Assembly (NCBI RefSeq): GCF_030867145.1
Contig: NC_134454.1
Coordinates: 71,530,308-71,594,307, forward strand
Reading direction: 5' to 3'
Length of the DNA stretch: 64,000 nucleotides
Source of the DNA: Opisthocomus hoazin
Taxonomy: Eukaryota; Chordata; Aves; Opisthocomiformes; Opisthocomidae
How positions within the stretch are numbered: the first letter of the stretch is position 1; each line of letters starts with the position of its first letter. This document shows positions 1-12,700 of this stretch, piece by piece. Below the pieces are notes generated by a model that was not told the DNA's origin, searched no databases, and saw nothing but the letters and a program-made list of their open reading frames with translations. Position numbers and translations under genes: made by a program.

Positions 1-3000
1 AATATAGCTTTTAGGGACTAAATGGCATTTTCTCCTTTGAGTAAAATTTGGAATAACCCTTAAATAGATTTTGGTGGGGTTTTTTTGTTTGTTTTTTTTT
101 CCTTTTTCTTTTCTGGTGCTTAAGCTGCTCTTTCTGAGAAAAGGTGAAATGAAGTCATAAGAACCTGTGGCAAACGAAATATTTATGGATACCCATATTC
201 CTATTACTAATTCACATATTTACAAGAAATCCTTTAAACGCGTTGACCAAATGCAAATGCTAGTAATTAGATCCGGCCTCCCTAAATATTCCCATTATTG
301 TTTCAAATGAAGAAATTTTTCTTAACTTCCCTTACTCAAAAAAGCTGTTATTCCTGGCATGGTATGATTACCCTATTCTTCTTCAGCAGTAACTGCATTT
401 CAGTGGTGGGTGAAGAATGATTTTTACATGTACAGTCTGTAAAACTCTTTGGGATCTGTCATGATGAAAGGCGCTCTGTGTACAACACTACTATTAACTT
501 ATTGTATTTCATCAGGTTATTCTATTTCATATCATGTCACTCTACTGAAAAAAGCCTTGCCAAAAATAAAAGTCATGCAATGTCATCAATTGAGAAAACA
601 GACTCCTTCAAGAAGCAATGTAGCATGCAGATAGCATGGAAGTCCCCAGGAGTTCAGGCTGGCATTGCTATAGCATGTAGGGACATCTGCAATTTCAGCA
701 TATATTAGGTGTAAAACACTGTGTTTTCTAATGTACAGTGAGATGAAGGATAAGAACTCAATTAGATTGTCAAGAATGCTCAATATACCAACTTTTCAAT
801 CAATACTCCTTCAGAACTACTGGAAATGATCATTTATATTTTATTAGTTTATGCAGATGGATGTGATTTGGCAAATTCTGAAACAGTTTGTTAAGCTTTT
901 TAGCAGTCTTAATAAGAAACATCTGAGTCTTCTTAAATGGAAAGCTTCCATTCAATTATTCATTACTTTGAGATAAAATAAAACTGTTTGTTACTTCCAT
1001 TTATTTTAGTGGGAAGTTGGTGCCTATTACCTTTAATAATCCTCTTTTTTTCCTAGCTAGTTCTTTGTAATGCTATAAATTGTATCATGTAATTTTTGTA
1101 AAATTTATGGAAGACTGTTGCAGCTAAAGAACACATACAGTGAAGATCAAACTTATGATCTGATTGATTTTTGATAAGACTTGTGACTGCGACTCCTGAA
1201 ACCGTAATCACATTCAACCAACTCCTGGCTTCCCAGATGTATTCCAGAATGGCTTATTTTAAAGAAGGAAACTAGACCAAAAACAAGATCTAATGGATTT
1301 CCAAATAAAGTCACATCAACACTTTGTTGCTTGTTTTGCAAATCTTTATACAAACAAACAAGTACTACTGTGATTAATTTATTGTATTCCCAACGCCTCA
1401 TAAATCTACAGGCATTCTGTGACAATATAATAACAAGTTTTGATTTGAAGGTTGTAGCTAATATTCGAGCTAACAAACTTTCCTTTCCTTAAGGCTGAAA
1501 GGTGGATTTGTTCCAAGACCTAAGCAAGCGGCAGCGCATTGCTGCACTGCCACTAGCAAAGACCAGGGCTGTGCTTGCAAATTTGGGAACCACCTGATTT
1601 TGGGGTGCATTTGCCATCCCGATGATGGGAGGAGGCAGTGATTACACCAGGTCTCTGCCTCTTAAAGGGTGTGTTTCATGGGAGACCAACCAGCATAGCA
1701 TGCTGTCCCCTCTTTGCTTTGCACTTCCACACTTCCAAGCTATCAGATGGCCCTAAATTATTATCCTTATTTTAAGTGAAAGGAAAACTACAACACATGG
1801 ATCATATTTTCTGGTAAATCACGCTGTCCTGGGAACAGGGGAATTAAAACTGAACAAAGGGATTCTTCTCTTCACCTTTCTAATTCTGGCCTATGCCTGA
1901 AAGTGGTCCTTCCTTAGTGCAACTTGAAACAGTCCAAAAATTAATCAAAATTAGACGAGACTGAAATAGCTCTTCGTAGGCTGTCTTCTGGGGAAAGAAC
2001 TAGCTAGTAAATGCACCACAGCCATAACTTCTGCAGACTCCTTATCAGGACCTCATTACCTGCATTGGAATAAAAGTGGTACATGGATTAAAGTTGTGAA
2101 TGCTGCTGCATGCCAAGGGGCAGGCTGCACTCTCTTCACAGCTCTTCTTTAAATGCATAATAATGCAGTGTTAACATAGAAATAAAAAACTATGTTAAAG
2201 TAACCTAGTATAAGTTAAATTAAAAACTAAGGTTTCTGATTTCAGGAGCAGATGCAGCTATACCAGAATATTTTTACCACACTTTTGTTAAAATCTCACA
2301 GGGTATTATTCTCAGCCCCCTGTGGCTGTACGCACAATGGGTGGACTGAGCATTCACTCCGCATATGCTGCTTGGCTTTAAGTCAGGCTTCTTAACAGTA
2401 TCTCAGTGGCATTTTCCCCAGGCCAATTCCCTTTGTTGTGTTTTCTTTATTTACAGGAAAAAACTATATGTCACTGAAGAACCACATGAGGAACAGTCTT
2501 AAAATTGTGACACATCCTTCATCTCAATGGAAATGCCCTCAGTGTTTCACCTTAATGAAAATATTGTAGGGCTGCATTGAAATGTAACTTCTTATAAGCA
2601 AATGCAAGCAAACCCAGAAAACATACACTTGCTACCCTAGACTGAAGTGTATTAAACTCTACTGCTTCACTTTGTTAGAAAGGACTGATGAAAGAGAAGA
2701 AAATCAGCAAATGTAAAGCTATAAGGAAGAAGGTGAGGATGTTTCAGCAGGAGGTAAAAGGGAGTTCTGGGCAGAGGATGCTAAAGAGCTGCCTGCCCCA
2801 ATGCCTTGTATGAAGGGAATAAAGGGGGTTTTAAGACACCTATCTGCTCAAGACCAGTAAAAGAAGAATCATGTATGACATTTTATTTTCCAAAAAGTTG
2901 GTTAGCCTAACCCACCACAAGCTTTTGCAAACTGCACTGACTGGGATCTTTTTGGTAAAAATTAGGGTTCTACTACTTCACTGAACTGCCATAAAGAATT

Positions 3001-6000
3001 AGCAAATATTTTACCTTTAATTCAAACAAATCTGCTAGTAACTGACACTTAATAAATATAACTGACTAGCAAACACAGTGTATCATGGTAATAATACAGT
3101 CAATAAATTCCATATATTCATATTTATAGAACCTCTTTCAGGCCTTGAATATACTCTTGGCTTAAGGCTTGATTACTCCACACTACTTCTTACAAAGTTT
3201 TAATCTCCCATTAATGGTCAGAAGTTTATTTTTTGTTTATGACTATTACGTGGTTTTTATGGGTCAAGCAAGAGGCCTCAGGAAAAATGCTGGGATGGAA
3301 GGGAGGGGGAAGTGCTTTGAATGTTGATGAAGAATTAATTCAGAACTGAATTCATCCAGGCTTTTAACAATGTTTTCTTTCTGGAAAGACATTAGAGTTA
3401 TTTAATTCATGTGACCTCTATGGCATTGGGGACAATGCTTTGATTTTTTTTCTTTACTATGCTTTCTGTTTTATCTTTTTTATCTGTTATATTTAGAGGT
3501 CTTTGTTACTTATCAGATGTGATGTTTAAACTCTGCTGTAATTACCAGCTTTTTTTTCTTTCTCACATTTAGTTTATTAATGTTGTTACTTACATCAGAT
3601 TGTCTAAATATTTTGAGAACTCTTCAGGGATTGATACAGGGCAATTAATATCTACTGTTCATATTATCTTTTCTTTTTCCCGTGCTCTCAAGATCTTATC
3701 TTTAATCAGATGAAAGGGATTGGAGAAGGAGAGGAATTCAAGTCATTTGGACCAGAATTCAGAATCTAAATGTCTTCAAGGTTGTGCTCAGCTGTTTTGG
3801 TTTAGCCCTCTGCAGTGACAGGGACCATCTGAGGACACCGGATTTGGGTCCAGGTTTGGATTCCTTGGAAATAAGCCTCACACACAGAGGCAAAGATAAA
3901 CACACAAACGTACACACAAATGTTCAGGCTGGACTGGACCCACCTCTAGTTGCATATTTATAAAATTGATTTGGTATCATAACAAGGCTACAGTGGAATA
4001 ATCATAGACAAAAATAGATGGTCAAAGACAAACTAGGAAACCTCTAAGACAAAAACCTAAACACTATTGCTAGACTTTGTTCCCTCTTCTATTAGCCAGG
4101 CTGGCACACAGAGCTGGCTTATTAATTTCATGGCATTTTATTGATGAAGCAAAATATCTTCCAGGAGACACTGAAATTTAAAATGTTAAAAGATGCTGGT
4201 TGTCTCTAACGAAATACAAGACAGCGCTGAATATGCGCTCAGCAAGAGTGCACTATCCACCGCACTTACTCATGCACACAAGCTCCAGCAGAACAGAGAG
4301 AGAGCCAAACCACTGAAGAAGTTACTTCGCAGCAGACTGAAACCTTTCCCTAGAAAAAATGTGGGCAACACCTGATAAAACTGACAGGAGCTAGAAAAAG
4401 CTCTCTTTGACCCCGTAACTGTGGGAGGCTAGTGAGATGCACCTGGTATTGACTAGTGGACAATTATTAAATACTGACAAAATGACAACTAACTACATCA
4501 TCTGGAAATACTTAACCAGGAGGGGAAAAAGAAATTCCTGCAGAATTCAGGGCACATCAGCTGTAGTTCCCCTTTGCTCTTCAGTCAACTTGGCAGTTCT
4601 TCCTTCTTATCAGCTTCTTCATGTTTCGTCTTTTCCAGACTTCTAAACTAGTGTATCAGTCAGTGTTTAGAGGTGGAGGGATCAAATCCAAACCAGGGTC
4701 TGAATCTCATGGATCATTTTTGAGCTACTACTGGACTTCATTCTGTAGAGTGGAAGGGCTGGAGCAGTTCTTTGCACCGACGCAGACCTCACACTTCTCT
4801 AGTGCCTGCCAGGATTTAGGGGTTCTGCATTCCTCCCAAAAGCCCAGAAGCATATTCTCCTAACCCAAGACTTCCTACCATCCCCTCATCTTCCTGTCTT
4901 CATCTTCCCGTCTTCCCACCATCCCCTCATCTTCCTCACTTCATCTTCCTGTCTTTCAACTCCTTGGCACAGCACCTTATTTTTTCTCCCCTCTGTCCAC
5001 TGCTTTTCTGCCTCCCAAACCTGCTCCATGTTTCTGCTCCCACCCTCTCTGGTCTGTGGCACCTGCTTTGTGGGCAGGCTTGGACGTTGGGAAGTGCCAG
5101 GTAGCTTGCTGTTCCCAGCACTTCTATAAAAGAAAAATGAATTATCGTGGGGCAGGAGCCCACGCATTGCTAGTAAGGACAGTGCCATTGGCATCTGATA
5201 ATGAAGGACAGAAGACAGGTTAAACAGGCCAGGTCTGAGGGGATGCTAGGAAAAGAAGATGGTTGCTTGGACTGCCTGGGATTAGGGCTGGCCTTGTTAG
5301 CATTTGCACTCCAGCTGGTTTCATCTCGGCTAACTCCAGGTAGCTGGCCAGGTACCTTAATCAGGAATGTATTCATTGTTAGCTCCCTCTTGAAAGAGAA
5401 GGGAAAATATTTCCAGAGCGTTATTCATCTCACACCTAAATCCCCCTGATTCTCTTTCTTAACAGACTATTAAGGTAGTCTAGGGCAAACATGGTCCTAA
5501 TTTAACTCCCTCAGTTAAACTGTGTGAATCAGATCTTTGCATCGAGCTCATGCCCCACAAACCTTAACTCTAGATGCACAGAACTGAGGAAGAATGAGAG
5601 GAAAAAGTGTAGACCTGCAGGCAAGAAAGTGATGCAGCTGAATCCTGTGTGACACTTTTATTCAGCCAGTAGCAGAGCGCATGTCATTGCATGAGCTGGC
5701 ACCACGCATTGTGTGTTGGGACATATGGTAACCAGAGAAGCCACAGCGCTGCTCAGCGCTACAGGCAAAAAAACGTGCCGGTCTTTGTTTCTTACATCCC
5801 CAGAGACTCAGCCAGCAAGAAACAAATGTTGAGAGGTCTGAAAGAAACCACAAAAATGAGTCACACAGTGGAACCAGGTCTCCTACTCTCTGAGGAAGAC
5901 ACACAAATAATGACGTTTTCTGCAACTGAACAGCTTGCAACCTAATGGCTTGAGAAAAGGAAGAGCCCTGAATGTTGGGCTGGTTCCAGCTGTGGATCAG

Positions 6001-6568
6001 CATTTTGTGGTCCAAATCCAATACCTGGACAGAAAGCAAAAATCTAGACCATGCCTCAGCTGAAGAAAAACATGAACTTGATGTTTTTTTCCTGTCTCAG
6101 GGCTGACTGCAAACATTTAATACCGCTGACCATGTAAACTGCAGTCAGAACAGCAAGCATACAGAAGTATTTTGGCATCCAGGCTCTTAAGAAACAATGA
6201 CCTGGTTATGATCTCAACAATACATCGATAGATCAGTGTTAACCCCATTCAAGAAAACGGTATTAGGCTGCTAGAAAGGTAGTTTTTGTGCAAACAAATT
6301 CTATTATTGGTGACCAAGATTATTCAGTTCTTACATAAGTTCCTAAGAAAAGCGTCCCACTTTTAAAATAACCATTTAATTTGTAAAAATCCTCTGGCTG
6401 TCTCATTTTCTTCTCCACAGTTAGTGATTTTATTTTACTGACTAATAAGGGCCCATTTATGGGCTGACAAGTTTGAGTAGGCAATAAATGTGTGGTCCTG
6501 GGTACAGGGATTCATTGACAACTGAAGTGCAACAGTTGAAGAATTTAGCACTTTCTGTGGAAGCCCTC
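1..6568. other. Intergenic DNA, no gene recognised
   Basis: This stretch is AT-rich and every open frame is short, with no domain I can name and no convincing exon with flanking splice signals. A pyrimidine-rich 41-bp tandem duplication at 4877-4958 is the only local structure of note. It lies far upstream of the MOCS2 promoter and could hold distal regulatory DNA, but nothing in the sequence shows that. Confidence 0.6.
4877..4958. repeat. 41-bp tandem duplication, CT-rich
   Basis: Two adjacent units of 41 bp each begin ACCATCCCCTCATCTTCCT (4877 and 4918). They diverge slightly towards their 3' ends and are almost purely C/T on the + strand, so the opposite strand is purine-rich. It appears to be a simple local duplication. 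Confidence 0.7.
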
Positions 6569-6790
6569 AGAATAATAGACTCATAGAAGAACTGGCACTG
6601 GAAGGGAGCTCGGGACATCACCCAGCCCGAGCACTTGCTCAGAGCAGAACTAGTTTCAACATCAGGTCAGCCCGCTCAGGGCTGAGTTGAGTTTTGAATG
6701 GAGATTCCACATCCCTTCCGGGCAATCTGTTCCAGTGCTTGCCCAGTAGCATTCTGAAAATACTTTCCTTGGCATCGTGAGGGGTAATTC
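6569..6790 (-). mobile_element. Old CR1 LINE 3'-end relic
   Basis: The + strand reads as a decayed reverse complement of a CR1 3' end. It opens with an AGAATAATAGACTCATAGAA-like block, then the 'ctggaagggagct' block. It later has the GGAGATTCCACATCC and CAATCTGTTCCAGTGCTTGCC blocks that encode the conserved C-terminal part of the CR1 reverse transcriptase ORF. It is more diverged than the four CR1 copies further right and has no usable frame. The outer boundaries are approximate. Confidence 0.7.
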
Positions 6791-9700
6791 CCAGAGTAAT
6801 AGCAGGTGTCCAATTATTTGAACTGATTCAGAAGTCCAGTGCTTGCTTCCCAAATAAAAAAAAAAAAAACACAGAGAAAAAAAAAGTTTCACCTAAATCT
6901 TTCCTGGAAGAGATTAAAGACAGAAGTATTTTCTTCTGGAAACTTTAAAAATGCATGTTACAGAATTAGTCTTCTTCCTTTCTCCCCATGAGAAAGCTGC
7001 TCTTGGAAGAGCAGCCTTTTCAGAAACTGGTGTAGCTGGAAACTCTAGAGATGCTAGAGCAAAATTAAAATAAAAGGGGCAGACAATGGAGATACTAAGG
7101 TTTTTGTTTTCTTTGTATGAATCTGTTGCAGAGTAACCTACAGTTTTGTGTTTTAACTCAGTGTTGTGTATTGGAATTAGAACAACAAACATCAAAAGAG
7201 ACGTCATTGCCAACCATGGTGTGTTGAAATTCTGGGAATATTTACTCAAAACAACTACACTCCTGGCAGTTCATTCTGTTTCAAGGCTGTTTCAGTCTCT
7301 CAAAAACAGCACGGAAAATAAACTATTATTTTAATGGGCCCTGGCTGCAGAGCCCTGTGATGAGACCAATTCGTTGTCAGGGTCATTTTAAATCATTTCT
7401 GCCATTGATCCCTGTTTTCCGAGACTGTTTACAGCAACTATCCTGTTCTTTCCCCGTGACTAAGTGTAACACTGATGTAGGGGGCAATACTGTTGTTACA
7501 TGACAACAGTTAAAGGCAAGTGGTATGAGAATTACCCAGTTGCAAATTTTACCAAGCAAAGGTACTGAACTTGAAATAGTTGCAAAATTTATAATATGTA
7601 TAATTGTATTATTATCAATACCTACTATTTGCCTCTCATATACTCTGCAAATTTGTCCATCCCACCAGAGGGATTCTAGTCCCATGGGATTGCTCAGTGT
7701 AATGAAACCGGGGATCTCCATGCTCATCCCTCGGTCCAGGGAAGGCTAGTGAATTCCCAGCACATCAATGACCAACGTGTGCAAGTTCTAGGATAGTTTT
7801 GCAGCAGATGTTAGTGACAAGCACACGTCAGTGAATATGCATCCAGATTTCTCACCTGCAGACAGGCTGGTGTTATACTTAGATTTCTTCTGTAGAAATA
7901 TATAGGCCTTACTTAACAGTGCGGGCAAAGGCACCCGAGTGATTTGTTTTTGCTTAGAACACCTCTCAGTATCACACTCTCCATAAGTGCTAACAGGCTC
8001 TGTTGCTTGCGACTTCTGTGCTGTCTTGCCCTCTTTCCAGCTTGACATATTTTTAAGCTTTAAGGTTATGGTGATCTAGTCTGCTTTAGTCTGCATGGCA
8101 ATGAAATTATACAAACTGGTCTTAAATAGATACTTACGAGCATAATTTTGTGTATTTTAATCATATTTATTTTCCTCTTGGGGTAGCAGTACTGTGAAAA
8201 CTCTTGACACACTGGAAAATACTTAGCTTAAAAGATTGTTAAGCTATTTGAAGTACTCCAGTTCCTATAGAATGAAGTACAACCTGTTCCTGATAATTTA
8301 CATTATTTTTCCCCTTTATATTCTAATAGTGAAAATTGAGATACCTTCCTCCACATTTACTAAATTGTAGCAATGTCTCTGAAGCCCCAGTAGTCTGACT
8401 TTAACAATCAAACATCTTTGACAGTGATAAAGACAGAGCTGAAAAGTTCTAAGATGAATATGTAGAAACAGTGGTATTGCAAAGTTGTTGAAAGAAAGAT
8501 TCTGCTTTTCCATCCCAGGTTCTGCTTCTTGAAAGTGTTGCTCTATCTCATTCATGTGCTGGTAATATATGGCATATCTATATACAGTCCTTTCAAATAT
8601 TGGTCTTTGAATGTGAGGAGATGAATTTTCTTTTGGAGCTGCCAAAAGCAATGTGCTATAATTTGTCCTAGCTTCCTGAAGAGACCAAAGAGAAGAAGGA
8701 TCCATAGTAGGAAGAGGCAAAAAGACAAATCTCTGTTCAGCAACATACAAAGGCAATTCCAAGGTGAAAAGTTTTCACAGCTTGCATGTATAGCTAAAGT
8801 GGTGCTGTAAATTGCATCAAGCATTACACTTTCTTCCTCCCTGCTGGGTCAAAGGGAATTGTGAAAAGCTAGAACAGGTACCCATGAGGTATAGATGATA
8901 TTGAGACTGCTCAGTAATTACTTGAAGTTAATTCTGGCACTGTTGCTTTCAGTTTCACAATCTCCAAGATCCCAAGAGAGTCTACAAACCAGGATTGTCA
9001 CATACCAAGAGATGCAAAAATGCACAAGAGCGTAGAAGTCAATCACAAATCACAGTTCCTGAGGTACACTATATCCCCCTTGGCACAAATACGTTGGATT
9101 GTAAAACTAACTCTTTTAGCTTAAAACTCCTCATCTTGCCGCAGAGAAGAAGTATCACTACACTGAGAAACAACTTTTCGAAAAAGAAATCACTAACAGC
9201 TCCATTCTCTCTCTGCTCAAACCCAACGAACGACCCAAAGCAAAAGCTCAGAGCTACTATAGGCTTGTAAGCTACAGGTTCCCACTAACCATATTAATTT
9301 ATGTGTGGCTGAGTGTGTGCATCGTTCAATCTTAGTAATAAAGAGGTTAAAACCAGACATAACCAGTTTCAAACTGGACTGATGCCAGCGCTGCGTGAAA
9401 TTGAGATGGGAGTTCAGAAGGTCTAAACAGAGGCATTTTCCCTTGGTCCTGCAAGGCACTCCCAAGAAGCTTTTGCCAAAGGAAAAGTAGCAACAGAAGC
9501 ACCGAAAAAAGAATGATTGCCTTGGGGTCACTGGAGGAGGCTGTGCAGCATTTGAGCCCCTATTAGGTTTGTTATAGATCATATTCATTTCCCAGGTCTG
9601 AGTACTGAGCCCAAAGGAAATTCCATATCAACTTCTACTTTGGAGAGTTTACTTTTACATGGAAAGCTTTATTCCAGATTAGTTGAGTAATCCATAGGCC

Positions 9701-12700
9701 CTCCCCTAATGGTAGAAAGTTACTTGATATTCAAGAGATTTCTCCTCATGACTTCAAATACCACTTCTTTAGTTCAACTAATCACTTGTGAGTTTTTAAT
9801 TTGATTAACCGATCACAGGGTCTAGACTTATTCTGAAAATACAGGACAATTTTACTTCCAAGGAACCACCCCTAGGTCTGCTCACAGTCATGGCCTGTGT
9901 CTGGGGGTACCAGCACCCTGACTCCAGTTGTACAGGTCAGCTGGTGATGTGTAAGGGCAGCAGATGAAACGCAGTTGACTTCATTAACTTGCACCTTCAT
10001 TTCTTTGACAACAGCATGCTCAATCTTTATGCACAAATTTTTAAACAGCTTCTTTTTTGAATTTAATATTGAGAGAACTGTTACATTCTGGTATCGACAC
10101 CTGAAGTTATTCTGAAATCTGGCTTCACTTTTCTGTTCTTAAATTCATGAATGACTAACAAAAGACTTTATCATTGTGAGTTTCTACTTACATATGATTG
10201 TTATATTGGCAATCCTTAGTTAGTAGACCCACGAGCAGTTTATTTTGGCATGAACCCCACACTGTTGCTGAAATAAATGATCCCACCTTCCCACTGCTTG
10301 TTCCCACCCATACCTTCTCTCCTGAGCTGGCATCAATGTCTGTGCAGCTGCATGGTGAACCGATACGCTTTCTTTGCAAAGTTTTTCTTGGCTGCGGCTA
10401 GACAGCTTTCAGCAGTTACCACATTCGATGGTGAAGCTGGCTACACTAGCTGAAAATGCTTACAGAATTAGAAATGCTACACGTGTATGTACTACTTCAA
10501 CAAATACTTTTGTTAGCCTTTTAATACAAGGCCAGTAATGATTAGCATCGGGTTGACTGAAGTGTATCCGCTCATTATCAGAAAAGAGGTAATCACTAAC
10601 TGGTTACCCCCAATACTTTAAGGGTTTTATGAATTTTGACAAGACTTGTAAGTGCAAGTTCTACAGAAGAGACTGTAAATGTCCTTACTGCAGAGCACAT
10701 ACCCTGTATGTATTAAGCAGACATGGTACGCTTCAAACTTTCCAGCTATTTTGACTTCTCACTGTTTAGGAACACAGGCTTAAGAGGAAGTGATGAAACT
10801 ATTCTTAGGATTAGCCATGCATTCTGGCCAGCCAGGAAAACCTGAATTTCAGTGGTGGTTTTACCCTGGCATCTAAAATGGAAAAGCAAAGACACATTCC
10901 TTTATTTTAATCAATACTCACTTTCCATTTGTATCAGTCCTGCAGAATTTGATTGAGGGAGATCAGCTCTCTAAAAAAGACCAAGGCTTGCAATTCCCAG
11001 AGCCCTGTAAAGTTGCAATACATCAGTACAGAGCATGCTTCTCTCAAGCTGCTACAGCCAGAAGTTCTACTACACTCTTGAAGCATTCTGCAGTGCATCA
11101 TCTAGACTCACTGCAAAGGTGGGGAAAAAAGGGCTGCTGCCGTCTGTCCTTCAGAGCATACACCAGTCAGAAAAAAAGTATGTCCAGGTCCTGCTGCTGC
11201 CTGGAAAAAGAGGCTGCAGTTCCCTGGCTGTGGGTGTATATATATTTATTAAATTAAATTGTATAAATTTTTATTAAAAATAAAAATTTGAGGAGTCCAG
11301 AAAAAGTCCAGATTAACAAAGGGGAGACCAGGGGACAGGCTTGAGGCTGAAATGTGCTGAGGAAAAACAACTGTGACATGCACTGAACTAAAAAAAAACA
11401 AAAACAAAGCTTACACCATAATTCTACTCAAATATCATTTATACTAGCAAATGTTTGTCTTTACCTGGCAGTTGGAAAAAAAATGCCATAACTGCAGTTT
11501 GCCCTAATATCTTTACCAATCATAATACTACTTGATCTCCACGGTAAAGATATCTGGTAAGTCATTTGTGTTAACCCATGGAAAACATGTCAGTGCTTCT
11601 GCTCATGAAAGGATTATTCTTTTAATAAACAGATTGGGTTTTTTTTCTGTTAATTTGCATTTTAATCATTGAACTGCATTATACCATACAGCACTGGAAA
11701 AACAGGAGTCTGTTAGGAGACTTTAGGGCTTGTATCACACAACTTTCATGTTGTTAACACATTCGGATTCAGTTTGTGAAATGGTCCATTTGAATCAACC
11801 AACTCTATTTTTGAATTCAAGTGCTAAGGAAGAGAAACTCTTAAGCATACAGGAAGATCCATGCTTTTACTGAATACCTATTAGCAAGAAAGAGTTGGTG
11901 AGGAAAACATTACACATGACCTTGCTGTGAATCTGGATTTAGGATCCTGCTGATTATGCCAATTTGTTGCAAATTAGTGGTTAGGTTGCTTAAAGAAACA
12001 CTGTCAAAGGTATTTGCAAGAAATTATTTTTAATAAGAATTTATAAAATGTGATTTAACAAAGTTCATTGGCAAGGTACACTCTATTACTTATTAAATGA
12101 ATGGAATACAAAATCAAAGTAGGATTGAGGAATAATGCTTTGTAGACAGATTGGAGAAAGATGTAAGTGGTAAGCAAGACCCTCTTATTGAGTCACAGGG
12201 TTCAGAACAGAACCCTGCAATTAATTCTAACTTTTTCCAGAGTTGCCACTTCCCAGTACAATTACTTTTGTGTGTTCAGACCCTGTGCTCTTTGTTTGCA
12301 CGTGTATGACGACGCATCTGCATTGCTTATCTCCAACACTGCTTTCTGCTGCGACACACTGGTGTCATTATTTTGATGTCATTTTCAGTACCTGGGTCTC
12401 CACATACTAAATATGAGAAAGAGTACAACTATTAAAACTTTCTTAAGACTTGTAAACCATGTAGAAGTGGTCATTATTCAGACACGAGCTGCAAATGCAA
12501 ATGTCACCTACAAACTGATGGGACTATTTCACTTAACGTTAGCTGTCTAAAAGTTAGGTGTCTAATCTAGTCCCACGTAATCCCTCCATAGTCAGTGATG
12601 CTCCACAGTTGCCTCTAGACAGTAGGTATCTTACCCACCAGCGTAAGTATCAAAGTTAGGCCTGTGTAAAAGACCTGAACTGCTTTCTGAAGATGGCTCT

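Noticed and set aside
7489..7510. Inverted repeat ACTGTTGT / ACAACAGT
   Set aside because: Only 8-bp arms with a 6-nt loop in unannotated DNA; such hairpins are expected by chance in a window of this size.
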